Positions 27,466 through 37,647 of a DNA stretch of 64,000 bases are shown piece by piece. The notes below the pieces were generated by a model. The model saw only the letters and a program-made list of their open reading frames with translations, was not told the origin of the DNA and searched no databases. The position numbers were made by a program, and so were the translations under genes. Source of the stretch: Oscillatoria acuminata PCC 6304. GTDB lineage: Bacteria; Cyanobacteriota; Cyanobacteriia; Cyanobacteriales; Laspinemataceae. The stretch is from contig NC_019693.1 in assembly GCF_000317105.1 (NCBI RefSeq), positions 7,007,227 through 7,071,226 of the forward strand, written 5' to 3'. The first letter of the stretch is position 1. Every line of letters begins with the position of its first letter.

Positions 27466-28428
27466 ATGCTAACTGCTTTTGCCTCCTGCCGGATCACCTA
27501 CAGTCCCGCCTACACCTTGGTTCCAACCTACGAATGCTTTAACCGCTGTAGCTACTGCAACTTTCGCCAGGACCCGGGGAAAAGCCCCTGGTTAGAATTA
27601 CCCGATGCGGAACGAATCCTGAAATCTCTCATGGGGACGGGGATTCGGGAAATTTTAATCCTCAGTGGCGAAGTGCATCCGAATTCTGAGAAACGCACAG
27701 ACTGGTGCGATCGCCTTTATGAGTTATGCGAATTGGCCCTGGGACTAGGATTTCTGCCCCATACCAATGCCGGTCCTCTCAGTTTTGAGGAAATGGCAAG
27801 GCTAAAAACCGTTAATGTTTCTATGGGATTAATGGTGGAACAGGTGACGCCGACCCTATTGGAAACCGTACATCGTCACGCCCCCAGCAAGGTGCCAGGG
27901 GTGCGACTGCAACAATTAGCTTGGGCGGGAGAACTGAAAATTCCCTTTACCACGGGATTATTGCTGGGAATTGGAGAGACTCCAGGCGATCGCCAAGCTA
28001 CCTTAGAGGCGATCGGTCAAATTCACCAGCGCTGGGGCCATATCCAGGAAGTGATTATCCAACCCTATCGTCCCGGAACCCACCAAAGCGGCGAGGCACC
28101 GGGATTGGAATTGAAGGAATTACCCGCAGAAGTAGCAAGAGCTAGAGCAATTTTACCCGAGGCAGTCGCCCTGCAAGTCCCGCCCAATTTAATCGAGGAA
28201 CCAGAGATTTTATTAGCTTGTTTAGAGGCAGGATGCCGAGATTTAGGCGGAATCGGACCCACGGATGAAGTCAATCCGGACTATCCCCATCTCCAGGTTG
28301 ACCGACTCAAACGGATTTTAGAACCGGCTGGTTGGGAATTAGTCGAGCGATCGCCGGTTTATCCGCAATATCATGCCGGATTAAGTCCTAGATTGCGATC
28401 GCACCTGATCCAGGCGGGATATTATTAA
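27466..28428 (+). CDS. cofG: FO synthase subunit CofG (radical SAM)
   Basis: The 320-residue protein has the radical-SAM cluster motif CFNRCSYC at residues 25-32 (CxxxCxxC) near the N-terminus, preceded by YSPAYTLVPTYE. CofG with CofH makes 7,8-didemethyl-8-hydroxy-5-deazariboflavin (FO) from a tyrosine-derived adduct and 5-amino-6-ribitylaminouracil. In cyanobacteria FO is mainly known as the antenna of DNA photolyase. Conserved segments include LILSGEVHPNS, TTGLLLGIGETPGDRQATLE and the C-terminal DLGGIGPTDEVNPDYPHLQ. cofH is not in the window. It is divergent from psbA, an adjacency that may be chance; three family B repeat copies follow its stop. Confidence 0.9.
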   Translation: MLTAFASCRITYSPAYTLVPTYECFNRCSYCNFRQDPGKSPWLELPDAERILKSLMGTGIREILILSGEVHPNSEKRTDWCDRLYELCELALGLGFLPHTNAGPLSFEEMARLKTVNVSMGLMVEQVTPTLLETVHRHAPSKVPGVRLQQLAWAGELKIPFTTGLLLGIGETPGDRQATLEAIGQIHQRWGHIQEVIIQPYRPGTHQSGEAPGLELKELPAEVARARAILPEAVALQVPPNLIEEPEILLACLEAGCRDLGGIGPTDEVNPDYPHLQVDRLKRILEPAGWELVERSPVYPQYHAGLSPRLRSHLIQAGYY

Positions 28429-28846
28429 GACGGAATTCGGTTGTCAAAGTTTGCAAAAATCCGCAGGCTGAAGCCTGGGGCTACACGGACAAAGCCCGCC
28501 TGCGCGGGCTAAAAGCGAAAACCGACTTTTAACAACCGGATTTGGTATAAGACGGAATCCGGTTGTAATAGATCTATAAAAACCCACACCCTCAAGGGTG
28601 GAGGCTCACAGGACGAAGCCCGCCTACGCGGGCTAACTACAGACAGGACTTATGCATATTGGGAGATTGAAACCTATTTGTAGAGTTGATTCGCGAATCA
28701 ACCCTACAAATAGGGCTTGATGCGTAAGTCTTGTCAGAAAATCGACTTTCAACAACCGTATTCCGTATGAAAAGTCATTTTTATGGAATAGCCTGCGGAG
28801 GCAGGCTTCGTCTGTATAGCCCCACCCTTGAGGGTGCGGGTTTTTA
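28429..28846. repeat. Nest of palindromic elements between cofG and cpdA
   Basis: No gene is seen. Three family B copies occur: about 28449-28550 (GCCCGCCTGCGCGGGCTAAA, then ACCGACTTTTAACAACCGG), 28555-28635 and 28745-28848. Between the last two sits a different palindrome, 28642-28738, with ends ACAGGACTTATGCAT and ATGCGTAAGTCTTGT and a centre GAGTTGATTCGCGAATCAA. Elements appear to have inserted next to one another. Confidence 0.8.
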
Positions 28847-29644
28847 TTAATATCCCAGGGCGGTTAAATCCGGTTGCGCGGCGATCGGCACTCGTTCCAC
28901 CTTCGTTTCCCAAGTGCCATTGGGATAGAGATTAAACAAGCGAAACCCTGGGGCCGCATCATCCAGAGCAAATTCAATACTTTTCGGCATAAACTGGATA
29001 CAAGTCGAAGGTGTCGCAAAATAAGCGATATTTTCCCGATAAAACAGTAAATTTTGGTGAGCATGACCGCAGGCCACCACTTTCACATTACGATAACGGT
29101 CTAAAATCCCAAAAAATGCTTCAGCATTTTCCAGATTAATTTGGTCCAACCATTCCGAGTTCACGGGAAACGGGGGATGATGCAGCGCAATCAAGGTTGC
29201 CTGGTTGCCAGCTAGATATAATTGCCAGTCCAACCACTCCAAACTCGTCCTTGAGAGTCGTCCTCTATCGGCCCCTGGTATTTGAGAGTTGAGCAAGATA
29301 AAGCGCCAATTGCCCATTTCAAAGGATTTATCCGCACAAAAGGGAGACTCGGTTAAAACCGACTCCATCACGGAGAGATTGTCATGATTGCCGGGAACCC
29401 AGTAGGTGGGAATTTGCAACGGACGGATTAAATCCCGGAGAACTTGATAAGATTCTGGGGTTTCATCTTGAGAGAGGTCTCCGGTGAGTAGGAGGAGATC
29501 TCGGGCATAATTCAGGGAGAGCAATCCTCTTAAAACCGCCTCAAAGGATGAAAGGGTGGGGACCCCAAGCAATTTGCGATCGGGGCGGGCAAATAAATGA
29601 AGATCCGTGATTTGAGCTAATCGCAAGGGAGAGGCTGGGATCAT
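28847..29644 (-). CDS. cpdA: CpdA-type cyclic-nucleotide phosphodiesterase (metallophosphoesterase)
   Basis: The 265-residue protein has the calcineurin-like metal motifs in order: QITDLHLF (D and H), LTGDLSQDE (D), VPGNHDNL (NHD), LIALHHPP (H) and VACGHAHQNL (GHxH). This set and the length fit class III phosphodiesterases of the CpdA/Icc group, which hydrolyse 3',5'-cAMP with a dinuclear metal site. Specificity within the superfamily is not certain from sequence alone. No signal peptide. The 3' end abuts a family B repeat that could terminate the transcript. Confidence 0.78.
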   Translation of the reverse strand: MIPASPLRLAQITDLHLFARPDRKLLGVPTLSSFEAVLRGLLSLNYARDLLLLTGDLSQDETPESYQVLRDLIRPLQIPTYWVPGNHDNLSVMESVLTESPFCADKSFEMGNWRFILLNSQIPGADRGRLSRTSLEWLDWQLYLAGNQATLIALHHPPFPVNSEWLDQINLENAEAFFGILDRYRNVKVVACGHAHQNLLFYRENIAYFATPSTCIQFMPKSIEFALDDAAPGFRLFNLYPNGTWETKVERVPIAAQPDLTALGY

Positions 29645-29810
29645 TGCTAGGCAAACAAACGGGCAACTCCATTAATCATACAGGTAGAGGGTCAATCCCG
29701 ATGAACAGAATGCCCCAACCAACAGGGCGATCGGCTTGACCAAGATTTTTGCCCACGGCTCTTGCGTCCTCGCCAAATTCTGCTACAATAGAAATTCATG
29801 ACACAAAAGC

Positions 29811-29881
<71 letters not shown>

Positions 29882-29969
29882 TTGTAAAATCAAAGCATTT
29901 CGCACTCGCCTTCCCGGGCGATTTTTGGTTTTGTGATAGAATCGCTCCCGCTACAGGGCCATTCCGATG

Positions 29970-30872
29970 TTAAAATCGAGGCATCCATTCCAACCCAATC
30001 CCAAAGCGAGTATCGTTATCCCCATCCGCATCGTGACGCCGGATATCCGTGGAGAGGCGAAATTCAGGCGTAATGGCATACCCTACGGCAAAAGTCCCCA
30101 ACCCCACGGTCTGATCACCCCCTATTCCCACCACGCTATATCCTAAAGACAAATCTGCTCCACCTGTGCGCGAGAGCACCAACATGGCGCGTCCCCCCAA
30201 CTCCACCCCACTCGTGGAGTAAGACTCTCCCTCAACGTGACGATATCCAACCACGGGTGCCAGATTGAAATATCCCCCCAAGGGCAGCACATAATAACGC
30301 AACTGAGCACCGCCACCGGAAAATCCCCCACTTCCGGCAAAATAATCTCCACTGACGGTTAATCCGGTGCCACCGATAAACAGGTCCTCCACCCCGACAT
30401 TCACCCCACTGCCGTCATCGGAGGAGGTGACTTGGGCATATCCAACCCGCACACGGGTCCGAAAGCTGGGGTCATTGCGAATCTCTTCCAAGACATTCGG
30501 CACTTCTTGTAACCACCGTTGGAGGACGGGACTGCCTTCGATGATTTCCGGACTCAAGTCCACGGACTGGGAGTTCAAGGGTTCCGAATCCAAGGGGGAG
30601 TCATCAACTTGGGCTAATAGGGGCCTCGCTGATGCCACAGGAATCCCGCCCCAGTTCAAGGTTAGATGCAGGGCGAGATAAATCAGACCGATGCTGCACT
30701 TGAGGCTACAATCCGCTACTCCTCTGGGGAAAAGGGAATTTAGGGATTGAAACAATGGCACAGACTCAGAAATTCTACCGCTTTCCCGGGTTCTGTGCGT
30801 TCCCTTGACTGTAAATGGAGAGGAGACAGGAGGAGGTACGGGCAGGGAACTCCGATGGGTTGGATTAGGCAT
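29970..30872 (-). CDS. Envelope protein with predicted beta-barrel C-terminus
   Basis: The start chosen is the ATG at 30870-30872 (MPNPTHRSSLPVPPPVSSPF), giving 300 residues; a start 20 codons earlier is possible. A hydrophobic stretch at about 63-85 (SIGLIYLALHLTLNWGGIPV) followed by ASARPLLAQ could be a late signal sequence. A short helical part (VLQRWLQEVPNVLEEIRNDP) precedes about 170 residues of Gly-rich alternating strands (RVRVGYAQVTSSDD to RFGIGLEWMPRF). The C-terminal Phe of WMPRF is the usual end of an outer-membrane beta barrel. No named family is recognised. It lies inside the interval bounded by tRNA-Cys and the tRNA-Cys fragment. Confidence 0.65.
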   Translation of the reverse strand: MPNPTHRSSLPVPPPVSSPFTVKGTHRTRESGRISESVPLFQSLNSLFPRGVADCSLKCSIGLIYLALHLTLNWGGIPVASARPLLAQVDDSPLDSEPLNSQSVDLSPEIIEGSPVLQRWLQEVPNVLEEIRNDPSFRTRVRVGYAQVTSSDDGSGVNVGVEDLFIGGTGLTVSGDYFAGSGGFSGGGAQLRYYVLPLGGYFNLAPVVGYRHVEGESYSTSGVELGGRAMLVLSRTGGADLSLGYSVVGIGGDQTVGLGTFAVGYAITPEFRLSTDIRRHDADGDNDTRFGIGLEWMPRF

Positions 30873-31554
30873 AGTCTTGAACTCGGATGAATGAGCAACG
30901 GCATGGCTAGTATGACATGAACAAATAGGCAACCTGGGAGGGTTGAGTCTGGAAACCTGTTCAGTTTGAGCAGAATTGGCCTAACCCGGTTTAAACTCCG
31001 TCTAGGCATCGGATTGCGATTATAACTCGTGATGAAGGGCGATCGCCCTTCGAGTTACGCAGGGGGTTTAAAGGCGATCGGCCTCCCATCTCTGACGATA
31101 ACCACAAGGGTTATACAGTAATTCGGTGGTCGGTTTTGCGCAATTCTCACATTATATTGATTTCTCCTGATTATTCCACAGCTTTTTTGCGATCGCTTCC
31201 CTTGCTCTCATTCGGTAATTCACACTCAAAGCATACGGGTTTAGGCCGGATTAACCAGACTGGATATCAGGAGATGAGTTGATTTGACGGCGATCGGCTC
31301 TCTGTGTTTTGTATGAGGACAAATTATACTTATCACCTAATCCCCTAATCTTCCGAAATCAAACGATTCAAAACCTGAATGTTAAACCTGAGCCAAGGGG
31401 GTAAAATAAAAAGAGAACCCATCTCCAGAGTCAACCCGACAGATTCCCGCCTCTTTAATTAGCGCGAACCCTAAGCTGTAGAAAGCAAGGGTGCAAAAAT
31501 AGAGCCGGAAATCCTTGATAGATCAGGCTTTGAACACTGTTCACCCGGTCTGGC
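30873..31554. other. Gene-free region upstream of the CRISPR leader
   Basis: No gene is seen. It includes HIP1-containing palindromes around 31035-31060. Composition becomes AT-rich towards the array. Confidence 0.5.
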
Positions 31555-31711
31555 GGTTCGCGCAAATGCTGAAACCTTTATGGGGAGATGATTTGAGGAA
31601 AAAATGAACCCGACCTATTTACAAGTTGGCCTCTGTAATGGTATTTTTATTCCAGGTTCGCGCAAATGCACCTTGAAAACTTCATATACCAAGGGTTTCA
31701 ACCACCGGGGG
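31555..31711 (+). promoter_or_regulatory. CRISPR leader with a 15-bp direct repeat
   Basis: The DNA directly before the first repeat contains GGTTCGCGCAAATGC at 31555-31569 and again, identically, at 31655-31669, exactly 100 bp apart. The leader lies at this end because the repeats at the far end are decayed and because the repeat ends in ATTGAAAC, the usual crRNA 5' handle, implying rightward transcription. The direct repeats may be adaptation-factor sites. Confidence 0.65.
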
Positions 31712-34700
31712 GTCCCAATGACCTCTAATCCCTTTCAGGGATTGAAACTACAATCAAACACCCCTACATCGCGCCCTTCCCCGGTCCCAATGACCTCTAA
31801 TCCCTTTCAGGGATTGAAACGAATGAAGCCTGCACCGGCGCGGATTCCATTCAAGTCCCAATGACCTCTAATCCCTTTCAGGGATTGAAACCCGCTTCGG
31901 CTTCACGCTGTCCGGGTCATCTGGATTATAAAGTCCCAATGACCTCTAATCCCTTTCAGGGATTGAAACGAGCATATTCTGCCCCAGCCGGAACCTTAAT
32001 AAATGTCCCAATGACCTCTAATCCCTTTCAGGGATTGAAACGTGGAAGGGTTCCGCGAAAGTTCAACCAAAAATGGTCCCAATGACCTCTAATCCCTTTC
32101 AGGGATTGAAACGACGTGGCAACTCCCCCGGCGCTACTACTCCCCCGTCCCAATGACCTCTAATCCCTTTCAGGGATTGAAACGCTGCGAAACTTCTTCC
32201 CACATCTGAGGGTTGTTTGTCCCAATGACCTCTAATCCCTTTCAGGGATTGAAACCTTGCGTACACTTGCGCTGGAATCACTCCCTATGGTCCCAATGAC
32301 CTCTAATCCCTTTCAGGGATTGAAACAAGTTCATTATTGCAAACACATTCACTAGAGCCAGTCCCAATGACCTCTAATCCCTTTCAGGGATTGAAACTAC
32401 TTATACGCAACGCATTGTATAGCAGCATAACGTCCCAATGACCTCTAATCCCTTTCAGGGATTGAAACAGCCTTAAACTGCGAGTTGACCGACCGGAAAA
32501 AATTGAGTCCCAATGACCTCTAATCCCTTTCAGGGATTGAAACAAGCAAGAAAGGAATCAGGATCGGTGCGATCCTGGAGTCCCAATGACCTCTAATCCC
32601 TTTCAGGGATTGAAACGGAGCAAGCTCAAGCAGACGCCAAGCTGAGAGAAGTCCCAATGACCTCTAATCCCTTTCAGGGATTGAAACAACGCATTCTTTC
32701 CCATTTAATCTCTCCTACTATGTGTCCCAATGACCTCTAATCCCTTTCAGGGATTGAAACGGCTAACCGTAAACGAAACACTGGAGGCGCTTAATGTCCC
32801 AATGACCTCTAATCCCTTTCAGGGATTGAAACCCGGTAGCAAGATGGGGCTTGCTAGTGACCTCAGTCCCAATGACCTCTAATCCCTTTCAGGGATTGAA
32901 ACTTCGTAATATTCCGGTGGGTGCATCCCCTGGTAAGGGTACAGTCCCAATGACCTCTAATCCCTTTCAGGGATTGAAACGTCCTCCCCCCGGCTCTTAG
33001 GGGGGCGGGCATTTTAAGTCCCAATGACCTCTAATCCCTTTCAGGGATTGAAACAAGGGGGGGAGGATTGCCCTCTCTCAGGGCCTTGCAGGTCCCAATG
33101 ACCTCTAATCCCTTTCAGGGATTGAAACCGAATACTCATCGTGCGACTGGAGTAGTGATGAGGTCCCAATGACCTCTAATCCCTTTCAGGGATTGAAACC
33201 TATCGGACCAGAATCTGGATTTACCGGCTCAATCGTCCCAATGACCTCTAATCCCTTTCAGGGATTGAAACCACCAGACGCACGGACCCATCGGCCCAGA
33301 CATCGGTCCCAATGACCTCTAATCCCTTTCAGGGATTGAAACATCCGAATGATCGGACCTTAAATAATTTCTGCCATTGGGTCCCAATGACCTCTAATCC
33401 CTTTCAGGGATTGAAACGGACGCTTCTCCTTGAAGCCTTAAACGAAGTAAAGTCCCAATGACCTCTAATCCCTTTCAGGGATTGAAACAGTTGAGGAATT
33501 CTCGACTGAGGAGATTGAGGAGGTCCCAATGACCTCTAATCCCTTTCAGGGATTGAAACACAAAAATCGAGGAAAACAAACTTTTCAGCGAGTGGGTCCC
33601 AATGACCTCTAATCCCTTTCAGGGATTGAAACAAATATCAACTCAAAAACTTCTATCGCGACTATCGTCCCAATGACCTCTAATCCCTTTCAGGGATTGA
33701 AACGCAATCATCTGACTCGCCTTGTAGATAGGCTTTGGTCCCAATGACCTCTAATCCCTTTCAGGGATTGAAACGCTTATCAATCCGACGAATCCGGGGA
33801 GGGAATGCGGGTCCCAATGACCTCTAATCCCTTTCAGGGATTGAAACTTGAGACAACACGAAGCTACCGGAGAATCCATCAGTCCCAATGACCTCTAATC
33901 CCTTTCAGGGATTGAAACAGAAAAAACCCTTTTCTGGAACTCTTATGCTGTCCCGGTCCCAATGACCTCTAATCCCTTTCAGGGATTGAAACGACTTTGC
34001 TTTGGTGAAATCGACTCACCAACAATCCGAGTCCCAATGACCTCTAATCCCTTTCAGGGATTGAAACCCGATCACCAGGGAACCATCCAAAAATAGGGAG
34101 GGTCCCAATGACCTCTAATCCCTTTCAGGGATTGAAACTTTGTCTTACCCGACAGAGATGATTAATCGCCATGAGTCCCAATGACCTCTAATCCCTTTCA
34201 GGGATTGAAACGCCGCTGCAAGTGGCTTCATTGCAAGCTCAATGAAGTCCCAATGACCTCTAATCCCTTTCAGGGATTGAAACGTTCATGCGAGAAAAGT
34301 TGGGCGGTAAATAATAAGGTCCCAATGACCTCTAATCCCTTTCAGGGATTGAAACCAGTAATTTGTCTTACCCGACCGACTGCCCGACAAGGTCCCAATG
34401 ACCTCTAATCCCTTTCAGGGATTGAAACATTACAGGGGGAGGAAGCGGGGATTTGCATATAACAGGTCCCAATGACCTCTAATCCCTTTCAGGGATTGAA
34501 ACAGGAATATCGTGGTGATAGTATCCGGGCCGGTAGGTCCCAGTCCCAATGACCTCTAATCCCTTTCAGGGATTGAAACACCCAACGCAGGCTCAAAGCT
34601 GAGAGAGAAGCCAAGTCCCAATGACCTCTAATCCCTTTCAGGGATTGAAACCATACAGGGAGCATTTAAAATCAGCAAAATGATTTGTCCCAATGACCTC

Positions 34701-35912
34701 TAATCCCTTTCAGGGATTGAAACACTACTCCATAAATATAAGGATTTGAATTAAATAAAGGTCCCAATGACCTCTAATCCCTTTCAGGGATTGAAACTGG
34801 GGAATGAATAGAAAACAGATACTAAAGGAATAAAGTCCCAATGACCTCTAATCCCTTTCAGGGATTGAAACGTTTCAGGGATTCAGTCAATTGGGGCCAC
34901 TGCGGTTTCCTGGTCCCAATGACCTCTAATCCCTTTCAGGGATTGAAACTAGCGAGACAACGTTCAATTTTTGGGCATACCTTGCGTCCCAATGACCTCT
35001 AATCCCTTTCAGGGATTGAAACTCATTATTACAAACAGACAGATGGGGGATTTTCAAATGGTCCCAATGACCTCTAATCCCTTTCAGGGATTGAAACAAA
35101 TCAACTTGCGATGCTTGTTAAACTGCTTGCCGTCCCAATGACCTCTAATCCCTTTCAGGGATTGAAACTAATTGAATCATCTGCCCCGGCACGATTATCG
35201 GCCGTCCCAATGACCTCTAATCCCTTTCAGGGATTGAAACTTGGAATATGCCCTCCTCTGGATCGGTAATAGTTGCGATAACCCGGTCCCAATGACCTCT
35301 AATCCCTTTCAGGGATTGAAACGCAAGCGCGGCAGGGGTTGATCCAGGGATTGTGCAGTCCCAATGACCTCTAATCCCTTTCAGGGATTGAAACATCGAA
35401 AAAACTGCATTCTTCCAGGGGCTTTCCACAAATGTCCCAATGACCTCTAATCCCTTTCAGGGATTGAAACGTAACTCAGCAGGGTCCAACTCTGGGAGGG
35501 GGATGTCCCAATGACCTCTAATCCCTTTCAGGGATTGAAACATCGATATTACTACCCCTGCTGCTGACTCAAATCCCGTCCCAAGTCCCAATGACCTCTA
35601 ATCCCTTTCAGGGATTGAAACACACGAACATAGTCAGGGCCAACAACAGCAGCTTTTACAAGTCCCAATGACCTCTAATCCCTTTCAGGGATTGAAACTG
35701 GAATTTTTCATATCATCTGGAACCATCTCGATCCGTCTCAATGGCCCTAAATCCCTTTCAGGCATTGAAACTATTTAGTTAACTCCTTAGTTAACTGAGT
35801 CTTCGTCTCAATGGCCCTAAATCCCTTTCAGGGATTGAAACCTAAATATCTGGCGTAATATTCATCCATTGCTTGGTTTCAATGGACCTAAATCCCTTTC
35901 AAGAATTGAAAC
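31712..35912 (+). CRISPR. CRISPR array, 58 repeats of 37 bp, 57 spacers
   Basis: The repeat begins GTCCCAATGACCTCTAATCC and ends CTTTCAGGGATTGAAAC; an inner 6-bp stem AATCCC/GGGATT forms a hairpin. I count 55 essentially identical repeats (first at 31712-31748, last at 35662-35698) and three degenerate ones at 35735-35771, 35805-35841 and 35876-35912. Spacers are 33-45 bp, mostly 34-36. The 37-bp repeat with the GAAAC end is typical of cyanobacterial class 1 systems (types I-D and III), but subtype cannot be fixed from the repeat alone. No cas gene is present on either side within the window, so processing and adaptation proteins must be encoded elsewhere or be lost. Several open frames that cross this region are artefacts of the repeats. 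Confidence 0.99.
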
Positions 35913-35937
35913 TTGAGCTTTCATCGATTAATCCAGG

Positions 35938-35978
35938 GGCAGAAATCTGCAAAACCTTTACCCCCGGTTTGAATCTGG
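35938..35978 (+). pseudogene. Degenerate 3' half of tRNA-Cys
   Basis: This stretch repeats tRNA-Cys from the D-arm end through the T arm, with a 24-base identical block (TCTGCAAAACCTTTACCCCC and the next four bases) covering the anticodon and variable region. Mismatches are few up to GAATCTGGG and increase beyond. Weak similarity continues to a shared TCAAAG near 36001. The 5' half is missing, so it cannot fold as a tRNA. It starts 25 bp after the last decayed CRISPR repeat. Confidence 0.8.
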
Positions 35979-37647
35979 GACCAGCTTCATTACCTCAAAG
36001 ATTGAGACCGATCGCCTTTCTGATGAATTTCTTCTATTCAGGTCAACACTGCCCGAATACATCTTTATAACAAATTAGTAATTGACAAAACGTGATATAA
36101 AAATGATCGCCCTCTAGGGTGGAGTGGGTTGGGGCCAGAGCGATCGCCTGACCGAGAGTGACGGCTTTCTCTCTCAGTGCGATCAGCGGCTCATAATCTT
36201 CAGCAGCGGCTCATAATCTTCAGTATTTTAACGGACTACTCAATGGGATTTTTCTCTGATGAACGAGTAATCATACGGATTGACAAAATTACTCTGATAT
36301 CAGTTTATGAAAGACTCAAAAAAATATTCCAATGTTGATTAAGTTATACGTTACGCAAACACCAACAAAAACAGGAGTAAGGTTTACTAATTATTAGAAC
36401 AGTTATTTCTATTTTTGGATCCGCTTGTTACCCCTGGAAGACCCAGGATATACACAAGAGGTCAAATCAAAATGTTTAACCGGCAATATTTTCCCCTGAG
36501 TCTGAGCTTTATGTTTCTTTACACAAGTGTTTTCCATTTGCTCTTGACGTCCATCTAACTAAAGCGGTAGGATAAATCTATCTTGAGATAGAGGATAAAA
36601 AAGCCATTGCCTGCAATATCCTGGCCAAACAGCCCAAAAGCTCGGGATCAAAAGTCAGGATACAGGTCTACGATCGCTGCTTAACCCCAGAAATTGGACC
36701 CCTTCCCGCTGATTTCCAGCTTGTACTCCATCAACTCCCCAATTGCAAGATTGGCGAGAGTTCAGAATGGGTTCAGATCAGGAATCAATCAGCGATAGAG
36801 TGCCACTCAAGGATAGCAATGCCCTCCCCGTAGCCAAGACCCCATCCGGTTTAGACACAACTCCAGGGTTTTGGCCGATCAACTCACAGTTTCATAACGC
36901 TCACTAAAGTACCCACTTGAATTCATGACCTTAGCAGTTGAAAGACATACCCAGTCAGACTTACAGAATCAGCGCAAGCCCAAGGACTCAGCAGTTTGGC
37001 AGATCTGGATAGGATCTACACTTATCAAATTTTTTACAAATAACCGGGAAATTATTAGGGAAATTATTACCCGAGATTATCGAGGTTTTAACCGTTAATC
37101 GGGTAATTTTTCACTTTAAATTCAAGCAAATTACCTAGTTTTTAATACAAAAAATTTAGGAATTTCATCAAGCGATCGAGGGATATTCTAGGACCTTTTA
37201 TAGAAGGCGACTGGCCCAAAATATCCCGACCCAATCATCAGACCTCTTGTCCAATAACAAAGGGACACTCCCAGCACCCAGGTGACATCGGGGAGGAGTT
37301 CCGGAATGAACCCAGAAGTCTATTCAGAAAACCCTTAGCTGAACCGTCTAATACATGGAAGGCTACAGATTTAGTAGTCCCGTGAGTTCATTAAACAGTT
37401 GCGCCCAAAATGTAGTATTGTCCCACCCTACCTGTAGCATAAAGAGTTATTTATTTCATTGCCCATAACTCCACCCATTCACTGTTCTAAATCACTCAAA
37501 TATGGCCCTGATTAACCTCCAGTAAAACACCTATCTGCAACCCCACCCCAACCGAGCCTTTGCTAATGGCTCATTGACCAACGGTTTACAGCATTAGAGC
37601 GAATTGGGCTGAATAGCCTTTCAATCCATTCAATAGGTGAATCTATC
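35979..37647. other. Region of 1.7 kb without a convincing gene
   Basis: Contents I can see are an exact 20-bp tandem duplication (CAGCGGCTCATAATCTTCAG at 36184-36203 and 36204-36223), a start-less protein-like frame at 36576-36833, and a 57-codon open frame at 36925-37098 that I do not call. Stretches around 37020-37150 and 37370-37450 are AT-rich. The region may be a decayed part of an accessory island. The last 100 bp should carry the sigma-factor promoter. Confidence 0.55.
36576..36833 (+). pseudogene. Possible gene fragment without a start codon
   Basis: The frame between two stops reads IYLEIEDKKAIACNILAKQP, continues KVRIQVYDRCLTPEIGPLPA and WVQIRNQSAIECHSRIAMPS for 85 codons. Amino-acid composition is protein-like, but there is no ATG, GTG or TTG in front and no family is recognised. 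It may be the remains of a gene upstream of the sigma factor. Confidence 0.3.

Noticed and set aside
31604-35429. Several open frames of 60-86 codons inside the CRISPR array, with repeated MTSNPFQGLK or FQSLKGIRGHWD peptides
   Set aside because: They are translations of the CRISPR repeat and its spacers, not genes.
36925-37098. 57-codon plus-strand frame (MTLAVERHTQSDLQNQRKPK)
   Set aside because: Too short and without family features to call as a gene; mentioned as a possible relic instead.
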